Assembly (NCBI GenBank): GCA_019828545.1
Contig: JACVRA010000202.1
Coordinates: forward strand, 1-64,000
Direction: 5' to 3'
DNA length: 64,000 bases
Source of the DNA: Paracamarosporium sp. OC-R06-R3
Lineage: Eukaryota; Ascomycota; Dothideomycetes; Pleosporales; Didymosphaeriaceae
Below are positions 10,451 to 21,967 of this stretch, piece after piece; position 1 is the first letter of the stretch, and each line of letters starts with the position of its first letter. The notes beneath the pieces are model-generated. The model did not search any database, was not told the DNA's origin, and was given only the letters and a program-made list of their open reading frames with translations. The position numbers and the translations under genes are program-made.

Positions 10451-12667
10451 CTGCAGGAGCAGCCCTTGGGCGGGGTTCTCATGGTACACGAGTAAGCCGT
10501 GGTCGTGCAGGTCATCTGTACGAGGCCTGCTGGCGATGTGACGAGCCAAGGCATGCCAAGGTGCCCAGAGTGGTAGGTCGTGTACAGATGCAGGCGGGAA
10601 GCAACCGCACAGAGGCAGCCAAGAGAACTAAGCATCGTTGGTGCGCCGGACGCCGATGAGGGAACGCGCAAACAAGGGAACAAAACAGTAGCGAAGCCTG
10701 GGGTGTCGATCGGGCGTTTCCGTGGAGAACAGGCCGTAGCAGGGAAACTGGCGCGAGCGAGCGTGCATTCCCACAGTCCCCATGGGGACTTTATCGGTAA
10801 CCTTGCTGCTGGAACTGGCGCAAGGCAAGGGGTGTTTGTGCAACCCACCACAAGCACAACCAAGCCTGGACCGCGCAGAAGAGCGAGTCTTCTCTCAAGG
10901 CGCGAGGCGTCGAAAAGCCTTCCCGGATTGCGTGCGCCCGCGACTTGGTGTGGAGAAGCTCACGCCCAGGTCGCCCTGGAGGCTCTTGGCTGCAATGGGC
11001 TGCAATAGCTGCAATTCTCCCCGCTGCCGAAGCTTCAGCAATGCTGGCGTGTGCCGAGAACGACCCTCGACGGCCAAGCAAGAGGCTTGCACGCCGAGAA
11101 AGCAAGTCGTCAGCCGAGCATCTTGGTTGGCCTTCTTTCAACCGTCATCGATGTTGCAGCTCAGAGCGGTAATCCGGTAAAGATGCATACGGCGTTGCTG
11201 GCGAGCTTTCCAGGCGGTGAGGAATGCGAGATGGGCATCGAGTCGCAGAGGTTTCTGGGCAAACCGTGGCCCAGGCGAAGGGGTCGCACTTGGTATCCCA
11301 CGCGGTGGGTCCCTGGGGGCCCCAGAAACAACGGCGTGGGCGCTGTAGAACAGCCCATGTAAGAGCGGAGGCGGACGCGGGCTGGGCGAGGCCATGGGCA
11401 GCAGCGCGGAGCACGAATGCCAAGCGCGCGTCGAGCGTGGGCGCTCAGGTGATGCGAAGAAGAGCGTCGGATGTGGGTTTGGTGTTGAGCTGCGGCGCTG
11501 CCTGATTCGCAGCCGCCGCCCGCGGGGAAGCCGCCATCGGGCACCCCAGACCCCAATCTCCCCAAAACGGGTCGACGACGCCGCAAAGATTTCACTCCGC
11601 CCGCCAGGATCCCGATTCCTCTTCTTCCATATGTGCGAGTGATCCGAACGCGAGAAAAAAATGCCTCGTCACGGGGAGTGGTAGCGTTGCAGGAGCTCCG
11701 AGAAGGAGTCAGGAGCCTCATGCGCCACGTGACTGTCTTATTTTTCATCTCTCGGTCCCACTCTGCTAAGAAACATCCTATTTTTGTTCACATCTTGCGA
11801 ATTCCAAAATATTGGTGCACCGTCATGGATGGCTGTCGATGAGCTGCCATCAAACCATCGACCAATCTACCATCGGAACATGCTACAAACTCTACACAGT
11901 GGACCCACCACCATCTCCACGGCCGTGGAACATTGACGTTCCAGGGTCAGACCCAACGTTTCAACCGATCACGTGCTCTCCTCATGAATTCAAATCCTCT
12001 TCAGCTCTCCCACACGTTGCGAGGCTGAAGTTTTTTGTTCGCTACTTCGATAATACAACTTCCACCGTATATGTCTATCGATTGCTCTCGTGAATATTTG
12101 TTAAGCCTCTGTAGTGCCAGTGGGTGAGCTAATTGTTCGGGGCATCTTGCACTGAGGCAACCCTCGGTGATTCTACGGATCTCCTATGGGCCCAGTCCGA
12201 ACCTTGATCGTTAAGGTCACGTGACGCAGCCGTGTGCATTCGTACACATCCATGGACTAAACCTTGCAGACTTGTCTCAATGTACGTTTCTATCCTAGTC
12301 TAAATCTCTTGCTACGTGCCTCACAGTCAGCAAATCCCGTTGCCTGACTGCCTTCAAGTACCCTATAATCTACGAATTTCGTAAGAGTAAAAGCACTCGA
12401 AGGTAGTCTGCCTGGATCAAAAGTGTCTTTGGGGCTTTCTATTCAAGGATTGACATTATGCGTATTGTTGCTGAGATCGTTTGATCATGTCAGATCGCAA
12501 TAGTCAGCCCGACCCCTGGTGGTAGTATTCAAAGCCATCAACAATCCAAGTCGAATTCATGCCTGATTGGCGTATTAAATTTCAAAGATACAGTCTACCC
12601 AATATACACTTGAAGCGAAGTAATTAGTGTCCCCAGACACTATCACGCCCTCTCGCCACACATCTGC
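10451..12667. other. long non-genic block, GC-rich in its first 1.3 kb
   Basis: 10.45-11.75 kb is clearly GC-richer than the other intergenic DNA and carries overlapping 60-195-codon ORFs on both strands, as expected from scarcity of AT-rich stop codons. None shows a domain or a consistent splice pattern. 11.75-12.67 kb returns to ordinary composition. It serves as upstream region of the permease and downstream region of the pectin lyase. Confidence 0.5.
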
Positions 12668-13915
12668 TTACAAAGTAGCACCGGCGCTCTTGGGCACAGA
12701 GCTAGCAATGCTGCTCGCAGACGCAGCCTTGACAATAGTCAGGCCCTTGAAGTCCCCAAAGAAGCCGGTGTCAGCCCTGTTGATCTCAGGTGCGCTGCTA
12801 TACGAGTTCGCCTCGCAGTTGCGGCCAAGCGCAGACTTGCACGACGCAGCGTTGCTCGCAGTCGCGCCAAACAGCTTGCCCTTGTATCCACTGTCGAGTG
12901 TAGTCTTGATGCTCTTGAAGACGTTGCCCTCGAAGATACCACGGGCTGCGGCCTCTCCGCCCTCAATCAGGTGGCCAGTGTTGTCGGAGAACACGTTGTT
13001 CACAGCGTGCAAAAGGGTACCGCCGCTGAGGGCTGGGCTACGTCCGGAGGTCATGTAGACGTGGTTCTGGTACCAGGTGATGCTCTCAGACTTTGCGTAC
13101 ATCTCCTCGCCCCAGTAGGTGTGGCCATCGCAGGATGCAGAGTTCGTCGTCTTGCCATTAACATAACTGTTAGAGATAGTGATCTTATCGTTTGCATCTT
13201 GGCCAAAGGAGTAATGCTGACGGCCAGTGAGCGATGTCTCGACGTGATCGATCCAAATGTTGGAGGAGCCGGACATGGAGATGGCGTCGCCGCCCCACAC
13301 GTACTTCGGGTTGAGGTTAGTGATCTTGATGTTCTGGATGATGATGTTCGAGACGGAGACCAGACGGAGACCCTTGCCTGTAAAATTGGTGCGTTAGTTT
13401 GGATCCTGAGGTAACTCAGTGCACTGTCGGTTGAACCGACGCACGCGAGATTGCTTCGACATACCATTCAGAGTTGCACCGTTTTTGCCAACCAGCGTCT
13501 TCTGGGATTGCATGTTGATGCCCTGGTACGCGGCCATGTCGATGGTAACGTCGTAGGTGGACGATTGGCACCCATTGAGCGTGTTCAGAAGCGCTTGGCC
13601 GCCCTTCTCTGGCGTGCATGGGTAGTCGTTGCAAGCCTTGAAGGTTTTGGTGCCCTCAGAGTTGGCGAAGTTGTAAACTCCATCGATGACGATGACCTGA
13701 GGGTCTTTCGAGGTAAGGTACTTTTTGAGCTCGTCGACGGTCTTGGGATAGACTGGGGATGCGTTGCCGCCACCAGTGACACCTGAAGCAAAACCTATCG
13801 GCGTGCCTTTAACAACAGAGGAAATAGCGCGCTTGACGGGCACTGCGGCGCTGAGAGCAGAAGGCGCAAGAGAAAGCGCCCAGATGAGGGCGGCTTTGGT
13901 GTTGGAAAATGTCAT
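12668..13915 (-). CDS. secreted pectin lyase, polysaccharide lyase family 1
   Basis: Cleaves methyl-esterified homogalacturonan by beta-elimination. Exons 13915-13465 and 13377-12668, intron 87 nt (GTATGT...TTACAG), 386 aa. Residues 1-23 are a signal peptide followed by a KR-ending propeptide-like stretch. The parallel beta-helix contains VWGGDAI, IWIDHVETSLTGRQH, CDGHTYWG and MTSGRSPAL; the Arg in SGRSP corresponds to the catalytic Arg of Aspergillus pectin lyases. GRQH and DGHTYWG favour pectin lyase over Ca-dependent pectate lyase. All core residues are present and length is normal. Catabolite-repressed, pectin-induced expression is usual for the family but no site was verified here. Confidence 0.95.
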
Positions 13916-15381
13916 CTCGACTCGCAAGATAAGACAACGAATGTATAAGTTAAATTTGGACAAAAGAATGTAAGTTAGTTGGGATAGGTATAGAAGCCCT
14001 GGAGCTTCCAGTAGCAGGCATCATGGGCATTCTATAGTTCCCTGAAGATCGACTATACACGGAGAATTCCCGTCCGCCATCGCGAACCAATGCGCTGTCG
14101 TATGACAAGCATCGCAAAGCAAGTCAAGCCTTGCAGAAATAGGACGCGGATGTCGCACCCATATTGCCAATTTCCATGATAACTTATGCGCTACTCCCTT
14201 CGCGGATCTGTGTTTGCCGCTACAATGCTAGTTTGAAACTGTCAGTTCCTAAACAAGTTCGCGGCCGAGATGTTTAAGCGAGTCCCTGATTGGCGGCCCG
14301 TAGTTTCTCCCAAATCGGGCCAGATGCGACAGACTAATTGTTTGCAAGAAAATATCGAGCAGCCTACGTGAAACATTGCGGTCTGTGGGAATGGCACGGA
14401 TGTACAGACAAAGTCTTGTCCCCTGAATTCTACATATACCTAACGTATTTTGGAATCTTTCTCACGGATAGTGTCTAGTTAAGAGGCCTAGATTTTGTAC
14501 AATAGATATTTACCATTTAGCAACCGTGAAATAGGAAATAGACAGTATGCCTCGTCTGACAGGGTGATACATTTGGTATAAAGAGTACTCTCCTGCAAGA
14601 TACTAAGACTGAGCATTTCCATGGTACAGCATATCTGCAGATTTGGACCTGGATTCTTGATTCCTCACTAATATCCAAGATTGATAAGACAGCATGGCGC
14701 GAACCACGTATCACGACCCCATAAAACTATCAAGAGAAGGAAGAGCCTTTCGAGACAAATGAAATGCGATGAGTTCAAAAAGCGATAATTCTCATTCAGG
14801 TTTTCCTATGGTTTCGTTGGCTGCGCCTAAGGCTACCATTTGCTCCGTTTCTGTCTGACTTATTAGCAGTCGCATATCTGGATTTCTCATCGCTTGCGAA
14901 ATTTTTGGTTCCTATCTCGATTACCTGCGATAGGCTATCGTATGACGGAAGAAAGAAGAGGTAGTGCTCGAGTTGACCTCCGTTGCGCCGGCCTTCCGCA
15001 GGTCCAAGCTCAATGTCGGAGGCGATTTTCCTGTGCCCTTCCAGATTTCACGTTTCCCCCATCGGCCTCTTATTTATCAACTAAAGTCTGACAAACGTCT
15101 CCATAATCAGCGTTAACCAGATGGTCATGAAACCTGATGTGGTAGCAGCCGGGTAGGTCGACTCGCTAGCACGCGGGCTACGTCATCATGCCGCAAGTAC
15201 TCACGAGCGCGTCGTGTGCGATTCTGCAGCCGTAACTCGCCGAACAGGCATGACGAAACGCTCGTGAGAGGAAGAACAACACATGGGTCTGCTGCAAAAA
15301 CCAGGGTGGATGCCTTTGAAGCTTTTTCATCGTCCATCTCCATCATTGCATCGTACGCTTGCACCACGCGCCAGAGCCAAC
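13916..15381. other. divergent intergenic region, pectin lyase / malic enzyme
   Basis: Upstream of both flanking genes, which diverge. No supported gene; ORFs are short and featureless. The 150 bases before the malic-enzyme ATG contain CT-rich leader sequence. Confidence 0.5.
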
Positions 15382-17462
15382 ATGTCTTCCACGTCGAAAG
15401 AACAGAAGAATTCGAAGTTTGGCCATCTACCTCTGTCCACTTCTGGGCCGCAAGAGACTACTTTAACCGTACGATTATCTATTCGATGATACAGATGGTC
15501 CGCTGATTTCGTCCTACAGGGCAATGCACTGCTACGCACACCGTACTTCAACAAGGGTTCGGCTTTCACAGAGGAAGAACGGGAGACCTTCAAACTTCAT
15601 GGCCTTCTACCATCGAACGTGCAAACCCTCGATGAGCAAGTCCGAAGAGCCTATGCACAGTACCAGTCGCGGCCCGACGATCTAGCCAAGAACACGTTCA
15701 TGACGAGCATGAAGGAGCAAAACGAAGTCCTCTACTACAAGGTACAATCTCTCTGACCTTTGGCGCACGTGATACATCTGACACATCCTGCAGTTGATTT
15801 TGGAGCACTTGAAAGAGATGTTTTCCATCATCTACACTCCAACTGAAGGCGATGCTATTGCAAACTATTCCAGACTATTCCGGAAACCCGAAGGATGCTA
15901 TCTCGACATCGAGAACATGGACCGCATTGAAGATGGCATTGACCAATTCGGTGGGAAAGAAGACGTCGATCTTATTGTGGTCAGCGACGGAGAGCAGATT
16001 CTCGGCATTGGCGACCAAGGCGTGGGAGCCATTCTCATAAGCGTCGCGAAGCTAGTCATTTATACGTTATGCGCAGGCATTCATCCAGCCCGTACACTAC
16101 CAGTGGTTTTAGACTGCGGCACAAATGTAAGCAATCCCATCCAAACTCAGCACTACTCTGACTTGCAACAGAACGAGGAGCTTCTCAACGACGACCTGTA
16201 CCTCGGTTTGCGACAAAAGCGGGCTCGCGGCGAAAAGTACGACAAATTTGTAGACAAATTTGTGCAGGCATGCAGAAAACGATATCCGAAAGCCTACATC
16301 CACTTCGAAGACTTCGGCTTAACCAACGCAAGGCGTATCTTAGATAAATATACGCCAAAAATGGCTTGCTTCAACGATGATGTGCAAGGCACGGGTGCCG
16401 TCACACTAGCGGCAATCATGGCTGCGTTCCAAGAGGCCAAGGTTGAGTGGGGCGACGCTAGATTCGTCATGTTTGGTAGTGGTAAGTTTGAATTGGATAC
16501 ATAGTTCAATCGCGACGAATGCTCATCAATATTCCAGGAACCGCGGGAACTGGCATTGCGGACCAGATTACGGATGCCATCGCACAAGAGACTGGGAAGT
16601 CCAAGGAAGAAGCAGGCCAACAAATATGGTACGCACTTTCGTAATGCCAGATATGCTCAGTTCTAACCTTTGCAGGTGTGTCGACAAACCCGGTCTGTTG
16701 TTAAAGTCTAAGAAGGATGAGCTTACTCCAGCACAAATACCATATGCGCGCGAAGACGGCGACTGGGAGAAGAAGGATCACGGTGATCTACTTTCTGTGA
16801 TCAAAGAAGTGAAACCCCATGTTTTGATTGGCACGTCAACAAAACCTGGAGCTTTTACGAAAGAGGCTGTGCAGGAGATGGCCAAGCACGTGGACCGTCC
16901 CGTCATCTTCCCCCTATCCAACCCCACCCGACTGCACGAAGCTAAACCACAAGACCTCTACGACTGGACCGACGGCAAGGCACTCGTCGCTACTGGTTCG
17001 CCCTTCCCTCCAGTCAAGCACAATGGCAAAGAATATGATATCAGCGAGTGCAACAACTCCACCACGTTCCCAGGTATCGGTCTCGGCGCGGTCCTCAGCC
17101 GTACCAAGCTGCTCTCACCTTCGCTCATAGTGGCTGCTGTTCGAGCTTTGGCATCTAAAGCCCCCATTTCGAATGGTACTGGGTCCGGTCTATTGCCTGA
17201 AGTGACCGACGTGCGAGAGATTAGTGTCCAGATCGCGAAGAATGTGATCCAACAAGCCGTCAAAGAGGACCTAGCTCAAGAAAAGGATATTCCCACCGAT
17301 GACGCAGATCTCGAAGAATGGATCCGTGAACAGATGTGGGATGCCAAATACAGACCGCTAAAGCTTGTTGAAGACCACAAGGCTGATGCATTTGCAAAAG
17401 GCGAAGCCGGTACTGCCAGCCACAAGAGAATGGGGAGCTTCAACTGGACCACAAGGCTGTAG
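15382..17462 (+). CDS. NAD(P)-dependent malic enzyme
   Basis: Oxidative decarboxylation of malate to pyruvate. Six exons: 15382-15468, 15520-15741, 15794-16126, 16172-16481, 16538-16628 and 16676-17462, giving 609 aa. The N-terminal malic domain has TPYFNKGSAFT, IYTPTEGDA, SDGEQILGIGDQGVGA, LPVVLDCGTN, and FEDFG with FNDDVQGTG, which hold the metal-binding Glu/Asp. The NAD-binding domain has GSGTAGTGIAD (P-loop), IWCVDKPGLL, GTSTKPGAFT, FPLSNPT and ATGSPF. Introns are 45-56 nt; the third (16127-16171) is 45 nt, in phase 0 and free of stops, so its retention would add 15 residues. No obvious mitochondrial presequence is seen in the 29-aa first exon. Cofactor preference is not certain. Confidence 0.95.
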
Positions 17463-17778
17463 TGTGGAAGCAAATTCCTTCTTGCGGTAGTCCATCCCCA
17501 ACAATTCTCCACCGGTTTTCTATTAACATCTCGAGTCACTTAGAGTACTTTACAACTTTAATTAATGTATTTACCACCAGATCCCAACTATCCAACCCTA
17601 ATCTTACGTCTTCATTTATCCCCATGACAAGCAGCCAACGCCATAACAAAACCAATCATTCAAAAATCGATTCTCAGCAAAACATACAACTTCCTCCATA
17701 CCATAACCATAGCCTCTCCAATTCGTTTACCACAATAAATTCTGAATAGACACTCAAACATACAAGACAACACTCAAA
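17463..17778. other. short intergenic region / 5' leader
   Basis: AC- and T-rich sequence between malic enzyme and the secreted protein gene; the last 150 bases look like a fungal 5' leader. Nothing else seen. Confidence 0.5.
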
Positions 17779-18405
17779 ATGCGCACCACCACCATATTTA
17801 CCCTCTTCTCTGGAGCTGCCCTTGCAGCTTCAATATCCCGTCCAACTATCCCTCATATCTACTGGCAAGGAAACCTGAACGCCACCAACACCACCTCGTA
17901 CACCGTGCCCACTTACGCTCCCACCACCAAGCCCGCCATCCAAGATCCTGACCACATCGGCAGTGGTAATGGCGGTCATCAGCCGCGTCCGCATTACGGC
18001 TTCGTCAATTCGACGAAGCCCAAGATCCAAGATGTGCAAGAGGAACAGCGCACAGACTTATTCACCTACGTGGCATTCTGGCTTCTCGCCCATGAGACGC
18101 TGAGCAGCAAACTCTACCTTCCCATTGACATCGAAGAGGGAGATGGGAAGATTGTTTCCGATGTCGAAATCGTGAGGTCTTTCGTGCATGATTTTTGGAG
18201 CGAGGGGGTAGAAGGTGGGCTATGGAATATGACGGAGCTTTTGGGGAAGACTCACGGATCTGGTTTTGGCAATGGGACGAATTCCAACAATAATAACGAC
18301 CTAAGTACAAAGCAACCCCAAGGGCTCCTCAGCGGAAATCCCCGCAGCGGGGCCCGCTCTAATTACAAGCCGCTTTGCGTACGGATGTCGCATGACGACG
18401 CCTAG
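17779..18405 (+). CDS. small secreted protein, unknown function
   Basis: Single-exon 208-aa ORF. Residues 1-17 are a clear signal peptide (MRTTTIFTLFSGAALAA). The rest has no recognised domain: a Thr/Pro/Asn-rich first third, two short KPxIQD motifs (TKPAIQD, TKPKIQD), a hydrophobic and acidic middle (FWLLAHETL, YLPIDIEEG) and an Asn-rich tail (NSNNNN). Several NxS/T glycosylation sites; only one Cys, so not a disulfide-rich effector type. Could be a wall or apoplastic protein, possibly an effector; that is a guess from size and secretion. The C-terminus after residue 170 is low-complexity and might be misassigned if a late intron exists. Confidence 0.6.
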   Translation: MRTTTIFTLFSGAALAASISRPTIPHIYWQGNLNATNTTSYTVPTYAPTTKPAIQDPDHIGSGNGGHQPRPHYGFVNSTKPKIQDVQEEQRTDLFTYVAFWLLAHETLSSKLYLPIDIEEGDGKIVSDVEIVRSFVHDFWSEGVEGGLWNMTELLGKTHGSGFGNGTNSNNNNDLSTKQPQGLLSGNPRSGARSNYKPLCVRMSHDDA

Positions 18406-18818
18406 GTCGAGTACCATGGGATACCGGAAGGACACTCCCCCCTCGCCTGTTTCCCATTTTTCTTTACGCCTAGCATCTTCAGGTGCCGTGTACCAAGCTG
18501 ATTTATGGGATGATATTGGGCAGCCGTGACTTTCTTGAGTGTCATGAGGAATTTGGGCACGCAGTTGGCGTATGGGATTACAATGTTTAATGCAGTTTTA
18601 CTAAGAGTATGATGGTGGCACAAACTTGGGTGGAATTGAAGTTGTCTGAGAGGAAATAATCAGGCCTCATGATCATGTATCCATCTTAGTTGGAGTCATT
18701 TGTTAATCGTGGTACATCATACACACATAGCTACCCACCCCTAATGATCTGATATCATGTTCGGTATCCGTGCAACCTCTACATCCACTCTTCGTCACTG
18801 ATTGATAATTCATCCACT
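18406..18818. other. intergenic between convergent genes
   Basis: 3' flanks of the secreted-protein gene (plus) and the coiled-coil gene (minus). Nothing recognisable. Confidence 0.5.
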
Positions 18819-20008
18819 TCAAGCTGTCCTCGAATACGCAGGCGGTGCTTCGTCCTCTCCACCCACACTCGGCATCATCCTCTCACCAATCTCCTCCCCA
18901 CCCATGACCCTCCGGAATGCCTCCTCACGACTCCATTGCAGCTCTACCCTCCTCTCGCGCAGTTCGCCGCTCACACGGTTCACTTCCGCAATGAGTTCTT
19001 TCTCCCTCGCCTGCATCCTCTTCATCAGATTAGCCCCCTTCTGCAGCGCACGATCGACCTGGGCCTCAGCCCCCTGAATCCGCTGGTGCCTATATGATCT
19101 GTCAGCATATAATCAACAACAGGGGTAAGTAGGATCGAGACATACATCTCCATGTCCGTGAAGATGTTATCAAACACCACATCACTCCAGATATTCCCAA
19201 TATGAATATCCACATCGCCGAGCTCCCTCGCCTCTGCCGCCCCACCAACCTGCCTCACCTGCTTAACCAGCATCCGCACCTGGCGCACACACGACTCCGC
19301 CTGCTCGAGCGCATTCCTCTTCGCCATGCTGACGAACGAGCTTCCGCCCCACAAGTCCATAGTGCTCATATCATGCGCGCTCATAAGCAGCCTCTTCGTA
19401 TCGAGCAGCCTCCCACACGCCTTCTTCACCAATTCAGCCACCCTCCTCTCTTTTTCCAACGTCTGACTGACGCTTTGCAACGACGCATTCGCATCCTCGC
19501 ACGCCCTCTCCCGCTCATCTTCTTCAGGAAACTCAGGCGTGTACCCCGCGAAAATCCCCGCATACAACGCATCCAGCTCCCTCTGTAACTCCTCATGCTT
19601 CTTCGCCAGAGATTCAAACTCAACTTTCTTCCCCTCCGCTTCAGAAATCATTTGCCTGACATACCCCTCTTCATCCTCCGCGCTCTTCTGCGCTTGGATA
19701 GCGTCAAAGTACTCTTTCTCTTCCTTGGCGGCTTTCTCATTGAAGCGCTCGGTGCGTCCGCTCGCTTTGTGCGCGAATCGCCGGAAGGTGGATTCGTTGT
19801 ATTTTTTGTGGTCTTTTAGTTCGAGGGCGGTTTTCTCTTTGAGGCGCGTGACTTGACGCTGGGTTACTTTGAGTTGTTCACTGAGGTCGGCGAGGTACTG
19901 GATTTGTTGGTAGAGTTGGGTAGGCGCTGAGTCCGTTTCGTGTAGCCCGGCGAGGAGCTCTGTGTTGCGGGATGCTGCTTGGCGGATTTTGTCGTGCGTT
20001 GATGTCAT
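18819..20008 (-). CDS. conserved fungal coiled-coil protein
   Basis: Exons 20008-19146 and 19089-18819, intron 56 nt (GTATGT...ATATAG), 377 aa. Almost entirely alpha-helical and charged, with long heptad-like stretches (LYQQIQYLADLSEQLK; EKTALELKDHKKYNE; KKHEELQRELDALYAGIFAG). Conserved-looking islands are FRRFAHKASGR, GYTPEFPEEDE, MDLWGGSSF and SDVVFDNIFTDM followed by HQRIQ, as in uncharacterised proteins found across filamentous fungi. The C-terminus ends in a Pro/Ala-rich PPAYSRTA-type tail. No signal peptide or membrane segment. Length and helicity recall membrane-curving or scaffold proteins (BAR-like), but no BAR signature is clear, so function stays open. Confidence 0.85.
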
Positions 20009-20417
20009 GGTGATGGAGTGGGTGGTTTTGGATTATGGTGTGGGATGAGGACTCGATTTTCTTATGTATATGGGTGGTGGTGGTGGGCGTACTTTTGATG
20101 TGGCGGAGTTGTTTTGCACTGCCCCGTTTGTCCGTGGTTGTAAAACATATGTTGATGCCTGTCTTTGTAGGGGTCTCGAGTGGTGAACGAGTACGTCAGC
20201 CAAGCGGGTAGCGGGCATCCGCGCCACATCTTGTGCAAGGCTGCATTCATAAACTACAATGTAAGACTGTAAGAATGTCGCACGAGAGAACGCCTGTTCT
20301 TGCCAAGTCTCATACTCTAGGAGCTCTCATGTCACAAAATGTAGCGGATATCATTGCTACACAGCATCTCACGCCTAATCCCTCCTTCCCTTCCTCCCTC
20401 CTTCTTTCCTATTATCC
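20009..20417. other. intergenic, upstream of the coiled-coil gene
   Basis: Contains the coiled-coil gene promoter and the NLP 3' flank. A CCACCACC-type run lies at 20070-20090. No gene seen. Confidence 0.5.
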
Positions 20418-21264
20418 CTAAACAAACGCATCAGCAAGATAACTCTGGAAGTTGCTATCCCTAAAGCTTGGCGTCGCATCCCCAAAATCCGTATTCTCAA
20501 TCGCCGTCCTCGCTGCAGCCGTCAAGCTCTCCCAAGCAATCAACGGCTGCTCCCCACCCTTATCATCCGTAGCAATAAGCTGATGATTAACAGGGAAATA
20601 GCTGATATATCCGATCTTCGGTCTCGTACCTACATCCACCCGGACCATGTCAGCGTTTCTGGTTTTGTCATGGAAGGAGGGGGAGGAGGGAAGGGGATAT
20701 ACGTACCATCCAACGGTGGACTACTGGTCTTTTGATACTCTCCGTGCGCGGAGATAGCTACACCACGGATTGTTGCCGTAGTGGAGGCGGACGATAACCA
20801 AACGACAATGTTCTCCCAGTCGTGGCGGTGGCCGAGTCCAGACGAAGGACTATCCTTCGGCATGTACCAGCTGTACATGATAGCGTACGCACCGTTGTAC
20901 GTAGCGGCGCGGGCATACACTTGGCCTGTTGAACTGGAGCAGCCAGCGTTGGAGCCGCCGGTGGGATTAAGACCGCCTCTGCGAGTGAATTTTAATTAGC
21001 ATGTATGGTAAGGGTTGTAGAGGAAAGGGGGTCGTACCCAGTGTTCCCTGCGGAGTCTACGGCCGGGAACGGCACGCAGCCGTTGAAGACCTCGAGCCAC
21101 GGCTTGTACTTGAGCATCAGGGTGCCCGTAGTGCCCGAAGGAACAGCCTGCGTGAAGCCGACGACAGCATCGTGAGCGATGACCGCGCGACGAGACAGCT
21201 CCGTAGGCAGCGCGACGGCAGACGCAGCGAGGAGTCCGAGGACGAGCGACTTGGGCGAGACCAT
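20418..21264 (-). CDS. NEP1-like protein (NLP, NPP1 family), necrosis-inducing cytolysin
   Basis: Secreted NLP; family members bind sphingolipids (GIPCs) and damage eudicot plasma membranes. Exons 21264-21038, 20978-20707 and 20629-20418 (introns 59 and 77 nt) give 236 aa. The start at 21264 gives a signal peptide of about 20 residues. The diagnostic heptapeptide GHRHDWE is intact at residues 125-131, so the metal-coordinating acidic and His positions are kept. Two conserved Cys, one in FNGCVPF and one shortly after the first splice junction, mark a type 1 NLP with one disulfide. No stop or frameshift is seen. Some type 1 NLPs in pathogens are non-cytolytic, so activity cannot be assumed. It sits between a housekeeping-like coiled-coil gene and the EthD-like gene, not in an effector cluster. 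Confidence 0.95.
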
Positions 21265-21967
21265 CTTGTTCACCTACTATCTCAAGCACAATGCGTCAAC
21301 GGCTACCACACGACTCTTATACGCCCAGCGCCTGTTACTTTCAAACCTAGCAGTATAACCCGCCTAACCCCAAACCTCTTATACCTCCGCTCGCAGGAAC
21401 TAAATAACAACACCGCATGCCCACATGTCCGCATATCATCCTACCAATTGGCCGATCAATCCCCACGATACCCACGCACTACGCGTCCTTCCCGCCGCCA
21501 TGCGCGATCCAGGACGACGACCGCCCGCGCGCACACAGCTAGCAGCAAGCTGCAGGTCCGCCGTCATGTGCGCCGGCTACGCATCTGCATTGAGAAATTC
21601 GAGATGCGATCAGCAGGGGGTGGGGCGGTGTCTTGTTTGCATCCCAGTCGCTTAGGGGGGTAGGGCTGGGATGCTATGGCGGGCGTGCGTTCATGCTCGG
21701 TGCGCATTGGTGCACTTGCCGAGGGAGCACTGCACGGTTGAGGAAGGTGGATGAGGGCTTGTTTCATTGAGAGTAGCTGAGATGTAGATAGATAGGTACA
21801 CGGTAGAGGAAAGAAAAGAAAAGAGAAGAGGTATATGGCGCCTAGCAATGCGGTGAAATGTGCGTGTGCAGGGTGGCAGAGGACATTGGACCAACTGGAC
21901 GGGGATGGAAGTGTCCTCCGTGATCGGATCCTGGCTGCCGACGCACCGTCAATCTCCCAGATCGTTG
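21265..21967. other. intergenic, NLP promoter
   Basis: Upstream of the NLP gene and 3' flank of the EthD-like gene. ORFs across 21.3-21.7 kb are short, without domains. Nothing else supported. Confidence 0.5.

Noticed and set aside
10420..11748. Series of 60-195-codon ORFs on both strands
   Set aside because: High GC lowers stop frequency; no frame shows domain content or continuity.
12668..18405. Pectin lyase, malic enzyme and small secreted protein as a metabolic cluster
   Set aside because: Orientation, spacing and functions give no sign of a biosynthetic cluster; no backbone enzyme or pathway regulator present.
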